Source of the DNA: Jimgerdemannia flammicorona | Lineage: Eukaryota > Mucoromycota > Endogonomycetes > Endogonales > Endogonaceae | Assembly: GCA_003990745.1 (NCBI GenBank) | Contig: RBNI01004614.1 | Location: 1-13,744 of the forward strand | Length of the DNA: 13,744 nt | Reading direction: 5' to 3' | Shown: positions 7,896 to 13,744 of the stretch, piece by piece | How the letters are laid out: each line of letters opens with the position of its first letter | Position numbering within the stretch: position 1 is the first letter of the stretch | Made by a program: the position numbers and the translations under genes | Notes under the pieces: generated by a model | Seen by the model: the letters and a program-made list of their open reading frames with translations, nothing else | Database searches by the model: none | Told to the model about the DNA's origin: nothing

Positions 7896-8747
7896 ATGAG
7901 TGCACTACTACCCGAAAACTTCAAGAATAAGATTACAACGCTGTCATACAAGCAACGCCTCAAGCATTCCGCAGAGCTTGCAACGACAAACAAATCCAAT
8001 CTCAACAAAGTCAGGGAACTAGCCAAGGAATGTCTGAAGGTAACAACACATTAGAACATGTTATTCAGCTAAAACTTCAGCAAGCGAAACTTGAAATCAA
8101 GGAACTTGTTACTTCTATCACTTAATAACCTTATACAAATATCATATAATTTCACACCGGACTTAGCAAAACATCGACTCGGATTCCGCTCACCTGTCCT
8201 TCACCGATACTGAGACAGGCCCCACCCAGGCCGCCACAGATGACGATAATGACGACTGGGAGATGGTCGTGTTGGGGCAGACAACGAATACCGCAAAGAA
8301 GTACAGTGATCACCAGGTATATTGACGTCTGCATATAATAATGACCGATTACCGGGGACAAAACAAGATCAATAAAGTTGACACAGAAAGAAAAAAAAAA
8401 AAAAAAAAGTTAAAAAAAAAAAAAAAAAAAAAAAAAAACGAAAAGAGGGAAAGGTACAGAGCTGGCTTTGCATTCTAGCATACTAACGAAGCCATTCGAA
8501 GCGATCCCTAATAATCTATTGCCCTTCTCATCAAAGGTCGGCATCATACTCGCGCAATGCATCAAGGAAGTAGACCTCTTGGTCGAGGCTCTCTTCTCCC
8601 CCTCACAGCTCTTGAAGCCACTAGTAATCAAGCACATAACACGGTTGGCCCCTAGGTAGGTATCTGCATAACAGCGCGTGAGTTGGGTAGTAATGGTGTT
8701 TATCTCGCATCCAACACGTATATCCCCTGTATCTAACTTCCCCCCCC

Positions 8748-8784
<37 letters not shown>

Positions 8785-11700
8785 CGATTTGCTCTACAAA
8801 CTCATTACCGGTGCGACCTCTCGACCCCTCCCGTCTTTCACAATTGGGCTCCTCCACCAACGCTGCATCTCGTTGCGCCGCGTAGACGTCCTTGACCGCC
8901 TCGCCCAATCGCGCTGGCGTGGCGTCGTCTCTGTCAACAACTGGATCCACGGCTGCACCCCCGCGGTGGTGCGCGACTACCTCTTCTCCGTGGTGCCTAT
9001 CTACCCGTCACATAACACGTCCGAAGCCACCACTGAAGATATTGCTTTCAACTGGCTCGTCAAGTTCCACCCGCTTACACTCGTCGACCTGTTCGAGCGC
9101 GACCTGGCCACCACGGGCCCCCCCGAGCCCACGGGCATCAGATGGGAGGACGCGCAGAGGCCCGCGTGGTACGGCGGCAATGAAGAAAGGCAGAAGGTAG
9201 AGGAGAAGGTGTGGTCGAATCGGCGGGCCGTGTGGGCGTTGTGGTCTGCGAGGACTCGGACGAATGGCGGCATCAAGAAGTGGATCGCAGCCAAGGGTGT
9301 TGTCGGGAGGATGTTTGATATATTGGAGAAATGGCCGTTGGCTAAATGGGATTTTGAGAGTAGGCCGCATGTGAGTTTGGTGGGATGAGGCGGCATGTTT
9401 TTCGAACTTGTTGTTGACGTCCATGCCAATACTAAATCCGATCGCCTCCCTCGTATCGCCCGCGGGAACATCGCCGCATGAAGCAGGTGGTCTTCGTCTT
9501 ATACGACTACTTCACCCTCAATCTACCTCTCTTTGTCAACCACGACTTCGACCGCGCCCGCAACCTCATCCTCCGTGACCTTAGCCAGCACTACACCAAA
9601 AGCTCTTTCTTCAATAGCATTCCCTGGTCCGAGTCATGCCTCACTTTTCCGCAGCTTATGACCGTCGCCAACGATATCCTTGGTCTCATCGCACAGCAAC
9701 CCCCCCCGGGCGACGAATATACCGACTACCGCCCGCACAATTTCTCCGAATGGACCTCGCTGGTCTTTTTTAGTAATCTCGAGAAGCGCAAGCGTGAGCA
9801 GTGGCTTCAGCTCCTCTGCTGGACGGGCGACACCATCCGGCAGCACTGGCCCGACGACGCAGACGCCCTCACAAAGTTTTTGCGGCAGGCCTTCGAGAAG
9901 ATGACCGCCTGCGCGGAGGCTATGACCTCGGACGAGCACAACACCCAGCCCCGCCGGAAGAGGTTCAGCAGATACCATAAGATGGCCGAAGAAATCCTCG
10001 AGTTGCTCGGCCCCGTGTGGCAGGACGTCGTCGTCAAGGCAAAGAATTACCAGGACCGCGCCTCCCGGTACCTGCCCGAGCATAGGAAGCAGGAGCACAG
10101 GGATATCAAAGAGTTACTTCCCTACGCAAACAACATCTTTGAAACCGTCGTCGGGTTCCCAGATCTCGGGCTCAGATTCCACGCCTTGGCCTTTTCCACC
10201 CTCGCACCCTTTGTGCTTACCACCCACGACGCAAATCGCATGATCGAGTTCGGGACGTTTGTCATGCGCGAGATGAACATGCTGTTTGACACACGCGCCC
10301 TTCACAGGCGTTGCTCAGTCAAGCAGGACGAGGTTGATACCATCTGTGAGCAGTACCTGGCGCTGGCGAGGAATCATGGCGTCAAGCTCTCGTCGGAGCC
10401 CGAGTTCATCCAGCAGGTAGTGCTGGCTGGATCCGAGCGCATCGGAAGGATGGTCGTGTTGCAGGACGTGACGATCCTGCAGTGGAAGTCCCTGGTCGTT
10501 AAGAACCACTCGCTTGTCCAAAAACTCCTGTGCTGGACGCTCCCGCCCGCCGAACGCGCCGCCCTTGTCAAGGCAATCGTCACCGAGGACCCTGCCGACG
10601 AGACAAGCGTCAAGCTGACCAAGTTCATCTCGCAGATTGTTCTTGATGCGTTGGAACCGCTACGCGATCTGTCCGACCCGACCATACAGGCGGAGATGCA
10701 GAAAAGCCTCGCCACCCCCAACATTACGTCTCGTCTCGCCGCGTGGCGAACCTTGATCAACTGCGCCCTGCTCAGCCAGAACGGTCCGGCCCTCACCTGG
10801 GCTCTCACACTTCTCTCCGGGTCCAGGATGGCAAACGAGCCCGTTATGCATCGCGAGAGCATACTGACGCCTTTGCTCGTGCCTGACGAGGCCGCCTCGT
10901 CAACCTACAGTAGCAACGAGCGCTCGAACAACACCATTCCCTTCCGCCCGACGGTGTTTCAGTTCTATAACACGTACGCCACCTCACTCAACTTTCAGGA
11001 GCATGCGCGGCTCTGGCTCACCGTTTTCAACGGGATCATCAACGCGCGCGACTGTCCGGCTATCACGCGCACCTCCTTGCCGGCCATCGTCGTCAACTTC
11101 CAGAAGTTTGCGCTCAGGCTCTTGGCAAGGCACGCCAGGGACACGGCGCATCCCTTCTTCTCGCTGGGGCTCGAGATCATGTGGAGGATCAAGGTACTCG
11201 AATACGGCGAGAGGAAGGCCGGCACGGAGCAGGCCCTCGTCACGGAGATTCAAGTTGGTATACTTACGAACCTCATGGACTCAGCGAAGAAGTGGCTCTC
11301 AGGTTTGGCATATCATCGCGAGGATCGATTCGGGGCGCAGGACGAGGTTATGAGCGACGCGAAGTATCTGGTCGGATTCGCTGAGGCGCTGATTGCATTT
11401 TTTAAGAAGAACGTCCAAGATTTCGCGAATGTCGGAGGAAAAGCCAGAGTGACGCAACTTTCTCCTTTGGTCAACCTCGCACTCGAGGATGGCACGAAAC
11501 TGTGGGAGAGCGTACCGGCGCTGACGGCCGTAGTGGAGAGGTGGATTGCTACGCTTAAAGATGCGGCGTGCGACGAGAAGGGATTGTTGGTGTGGCGGAG
11601 GGACGACGATCAGTACGACGCACCCTTCAATAAGACTAAACAGCAGTTCGTTGCTGCGATGCAGAGGTATAACAGTAAGGTGGCCGAGATAAAGAAGCAA

Positions 11701-13476
11701 GAGGAGGGAACACCAGAGTTACATCCGCTTATGGAGGAGTTCGTCGCGCTCGCTATCCGCTCCGACCGCGCCGACGAAATGGTTAATTGGTGGAGATTAT
11801 GGCGCGAGGTTAGGCAGGGTGCTACTAAGGAGCAGGTCGTGACTGAGCTGTTGGAGATCTCGCCATCGGCTATCTATTTGCAGTTTGTTGTGGATTATCT
11901 GGTCGACTATCGACAAGACCTACTCAGCGACTACATCGCGTCGGAACAGACGTTCCAGGATGGCATTTTCTACGATCATACAATAGCCCAGTCCAACCGC
12001 GGTATTGAACAGAAGAATCGCGCTAGGTCGGGTAGGTACAAGCGCATGAACGCACGCGGGGGGGCTACCTTCGCTGCGCAAAGGGTTACGAGAACAGGCG
12101 CATTGGCTGACGACGAGGACGAGAGCATCGAGTATCTTCTGCCTACGTCACTGACCACCCGCTCGCGCGCGCTCAGATTCCATCACTCGCAGACCACGAG
12201 ACTCGGGGACCAGATACTTGCGATCGCGAAGGACCGCGACGCAACGGGCGCGGAGAGGCTGTCAGGCATGAAACGGTACGTCCACCTACCCACTACGACG
12301 TACCCTGATCTGGTCGGGTTGATCGAGGAGCAGAACAAACTTAATGCGGCCATCACCGAGGCCGAGAAGGAGGACGGTCCCCCTATGCCCACTGAGAAGC
12401 CGCTCCCCCCAAATTTGGTGCAGGAGCTGTACCTCGGTTTCTCGCACAACGACGAGCCTGTTGCCCCGCTCGAGTTTCTACTCAGCCCAGCAGTTCTCAA
12501 GTCCGATCAGGCGCGGCTCGCCATCCTCAACCTGCAGCGTGTGAACAACTATATCCCCGTGGCCACGTTCCACAACATCCTCAAGGCCGTGCTGTCCGGC
12601 GAGAGGCGCAAGGCACTCCGCGTCGGCGTCCACAAACAACTCATCCGCTTGCTAGCCGACAACCCCACCGACGATAACGTTAAGCTAATCCTGCGCGAGT
12701 GCGGAAGAAGGTTCCTGCATCGCGACGTACGCATCGAGTTGCTCGATCTCGCGTTCAAGTGGCTCACCACCACGAACCCGGAACAAAGCCAGGGCATCGA
12801 CGCGGGGTGGAAGATCCTTGAGCGAACCATCGCCATTGAGGACCTCGCCCCCGAAACCGTCGCTTACCTCATGACTGTCAGGTTCGGATACGCGCCCAGC
12901 TCTGGCTACTTCTCGTTCAACGTCAGACTCCCCTCAAAGTCGCTCGAGACCATCCAGAACTTCTTGGCTGAGAAGACGATGCCCTCCCTCAGCCTCTCCA
13001 ATGGCTCCGCGTACCTCTCCAAGATCCTGCTCCCGCTTGTCGACCGCGCCGTCGTCCAGGAGCAGGAGGACCTGGTGTACATTGGCGTCGTCGCCCTCCG
13101 CCGGTTTGTCTACTCCACCCAGTACAACTACCGGGACCTTGACAACCAGCCGTACGACACCTCACTTACTACTCTCCGCACAAAGCAACAGCAGCAGCAC
13201 GCCATCGATCGTCCTATGGACCTGCCCCTCGAGGTCGCGAACAGGTGCTGTGCAGTCGCTGTCGCGTACCTTGACTGGTTGGACCGCACCAAGGGGCTGC
13301 ACGCCGAAAAACCGGAGAACGTGACGAGAAATGCCGCGGGGCTCAAAATCGTCATCGATTGGTTCGTCTCGTTCTTGCCTGATGAGCAACTGGGAGAGTC
13401 GACGTATAGGGCATTGCATAATCTGGTCAGCGTGCTATGTACGCAGTTGGCTGAACTAGCGTTCGAGGTGGGATGA
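7896..13476 (+). CDS. Large HEAT/ARM-like alpha-solenoid protein
   Basis: Five exons join in phase: 7896-8039, 8167-8316, 8537-8655, 8785-9370 and 9487-13476, giving 1,662 residues. The ATG has A at -3 and follows a TATA box. Introns are 127, 220, 129 and 116 nt; the second contains a perfect TACTAAC at 8481-8487. Residues 1-48 are basic and helical. Residues 49-98 are polar and acidic and hold DDWEMV (WEMV at 79-82). From about residue 99 to the end the protein is a run of amphipathic helix pairs, for example LLKPLVIKHITRL then DLLYKLI, a HEAT-like MKRYVHLP..YPDLVGLI at about 1261, and HKQLIRLLADNP..LHRDVRIELLDLAFKWL at about 1382-1425. A basic then acidic linker (about 1173-1220) breaks the solenoid. 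There is no signal peptide, membrane segment or enzyme motif. The LHRDVR-type helix resembles repeats of large HEAT proteins as I recall them from bacteria, but I cannot place the family. The expected role is a protein-binding scaffold. The coding body is certain; the first two introns are less so. Confidence 0.85.
8040..8166 (+). other. Intron 1 of the solenoid gene (alternative inner exon)
   Basis: It has a GTAACA donor, a CTTAATAAC branch-like box at about 8121 and a CTTAG acceptor, phase 0. Inside, 8081-8107 (between ..CTTCAG and GTTACT) could be a 27-nt micro-exon adding nine residues in phase (QAKLEIKEL), which continue the preceding helix well. Both forms keep the frame. Confidence 0.6.
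8236..8271 (+). other. Acidic WEMV motif (LIR/AIM-like) in the N-terminal linker
   Basis: The spliced reading gives a cluster of aspartates (TDDDNDD) directly before W-E-M-V, with the Trp codon at 8257-8259. A [WFY]xx[LIV] core with acidic residues just upstream is the established Atg8/LC3-interacting motif. It sits in a polar, probably disordered segment before the solenoid, the usual setting for a working motif. Short motifs occur by chance, so this is a prediction. Confidence 0.45.
8317..8536 (+). other. Intron 2 of the solenoid gene with A tracts
   Basis: It has a GTATAT donor, TACTAAC at 8481-8487, a pyrimidine-rich stretch and a TCAAAG acceptor, phase 0. It contains two long A runs (8391-8408 and 8412-8438). 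An acceptor at 8491 would also be in phase and add 15 residues, but lies too close to the TACTAAC box. Confidence 0.6.
8391..8438 (+). repeat. A18-GTT-A27 tract inside an intron
   Basis: Eighteen A, then GTT, then twenty-seven A, on the sense strand of the second intron of the solenoid gene. Likely slippage-prone; it may mark an old retroposed poly(A) tail, although no body or target duplication is recognisable. Confidence 0.9.
8656..8784 (+). other. Intron 3 of the solenoid gene with (AT)16
   Basis: It has a GTAGGT donor, a CTAAC branch box at 8733-8737, then C9, AA, (AT)16 and the TATAG acceptor, phase 2. Splicing restores a serine codon and fuses two halves of a helical repeat. Reading through instead gives an immediate stop at 8657. 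Confidence 0.75.
8751..8782 (+). repeat. (AT)16 microsatellite
   Basis: Sixteen perfect AT units preceded by nine C (8740-8748), ending directly at the AG of a 3' splice site (8783-8784). Confidence 0.92.
9371..9486 (+). other. Intron 4 of the solenoid gene, NAGNAG acceptor
   Basis: It has a perfect GTGAGT donor, TACTAAAT as branch box at about 9430, and the tandem acceptor AAGCAG at 9481-9486, phase 0. Use of the first AG would insert one glutamine. Without splicing the reading frame ends at 9388, and the ATG at 9478 lies inside the intron, so it is not the gene's start. Confidence 0.82.
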
Positions 13477-13744
13477 TGTTAATTTATTTACTTGGGAAGG
13501 CGAGGAGGGTTATTTATGATACAGTGGTGAGCATGGCAATCATCGTGGTTTATTATCCAATGTAATAGGACTACGTCAAGCGAACGACGCTTGAAAAGAT
13601 CATCAAAAGTTACATCGATGCCATTCCCATATGCATTCCCTACACATTTGGCGCTCAAGCGGAGGTTTATCTGATGGGACTCGTCCAAAGGTGTTTCTTT
13701 CGTTATTGATCATCGCTCATTACATTTTTTTTTTTTTTTTTTTT
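13477..13744. other. 3' flank of the solenoid gene
   Basis: After the TGA come TTAATTTATTTA and GGTTATTTATGA, typical of a fungal 3' end, but no exact AATAAA; AATGTAATAG at about 13559 is a weak substitute. A 66-codon minus-strand frame (13688-13488) is open but unsupported. The window ends in at least 20 T (13725-13744). Confidence 0.45.
13725..13744 (+). repeat. T20 homopolymer at window end
   Basis: At least twenty T run to the last base of the window; the true length is unknown because the tract is cut by the window edge. Confidence 0.85.

Noticed and set aside
8678..8784. Start of a 236-codon protein with an Ile-Tyr repeat
   Set aside because: The Ile-Tyr run is the (AT)16 microsatellite read in frame; it is intronic. 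Only 8785-9370 of that frame is coding.
9478..9486. ATG at 9478 as the start of a 1,332-codon gene
   Set aside because: It lies inside an intron with a perfect GTGAGT donor at 9371 and a branch box; the upstream exon continues the same protein in phase.
9634..10862. Long open frames (154 and 162 codons) antisense to the solenoid gene
   Set aside because: They mirror the GC-rich codon pattern of the sense strand, have no splice or family support, and are typical shadows.
13488..13688. 66-codon minus-strand frame as the end of a neighbouring gene
   Set aside because: Part of it looks protein-like, but there is no splice partner or motif and the window ends in a T tract, so nothing supports it.
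1..13744. tRNA genes, CRISPR arrays, insertion-sequence ends
   Set aside because: Looked for TTCGAATC-type loops, regular spaced repeats and matched terminal inverted repeats; the few partial hits (such as near 511 and 5513) lacked the rest of the structure.

Overview
The window looks like nuclear DNA of a fungus. Genes are broken by short introns with GT..AG ends and CTAAC/CTGAT-like branch points. Coding blocks are GC-richer than spacers, start codons have a purine at -3, and homopolymers, microsatellites and one extremely A+T-rich island lie between genes. No prokaryotic operon, tRNA, rRNA or CRISPR was seen. The species cannot be named from the sequence. All gene models below were assembled by hand from reading frames, splice motifs and phase arithmetic.

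Layout, left to right. (1) 1-841 holds a degenerate 20-bp minisatellite and no convincing gene. (2) 842-1597, minus strand: a tentative three-exon gene or gene relic whose end contains a kinase-hinge-like string and runs into a 22-nt homopolymer. (3) 1870-3765, plus strand: a clear three-exon gene for a 567-residue protein with an MACPF (membrane attack complex/perforin) domain and a beta-rich C-terminal region. (4) 3766-4348: a spacer between convergent genes, with 3'-UTR signals. (5) 4349-5371, minus strand: a tentative small gene (about 239-244 residues) with five mini-introns. (6) 5450-5948: decayed coding debris, including an ankyrin-like scrap and a perfect-length 20-bp tandem duplication. 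(7) About 6205-7080: the A+T island, with no coding content. (8) 7111-7895: spacer and promoter (E-box next to a TATA box). (9) 7896-13476, plus strand: the main gene, a five-exon (possibly six-exon) gene for a roughly 1,660-residue alpha-solenoid (HEAT/ARM-like) protein with an acidic, unstructured N-terminal stretch carrying a textbook Atg8-interacting-type motif. (10) 13477-13744: 3' flank ending in a T tract.

There is no evidence that the genes form one pathway. The MACPF gene and the solenoid gene are the only two I would defend strongly. The two minus-strand mini-intron genes rest on splice-phase agreement alone. The most interesting points are the solenoid gene of unassigned family with its WEMV motif, the (AT)16 microsatellite between branch point and 3' splice site in its third intron, and the MACPF protein with no visible secretion signal.
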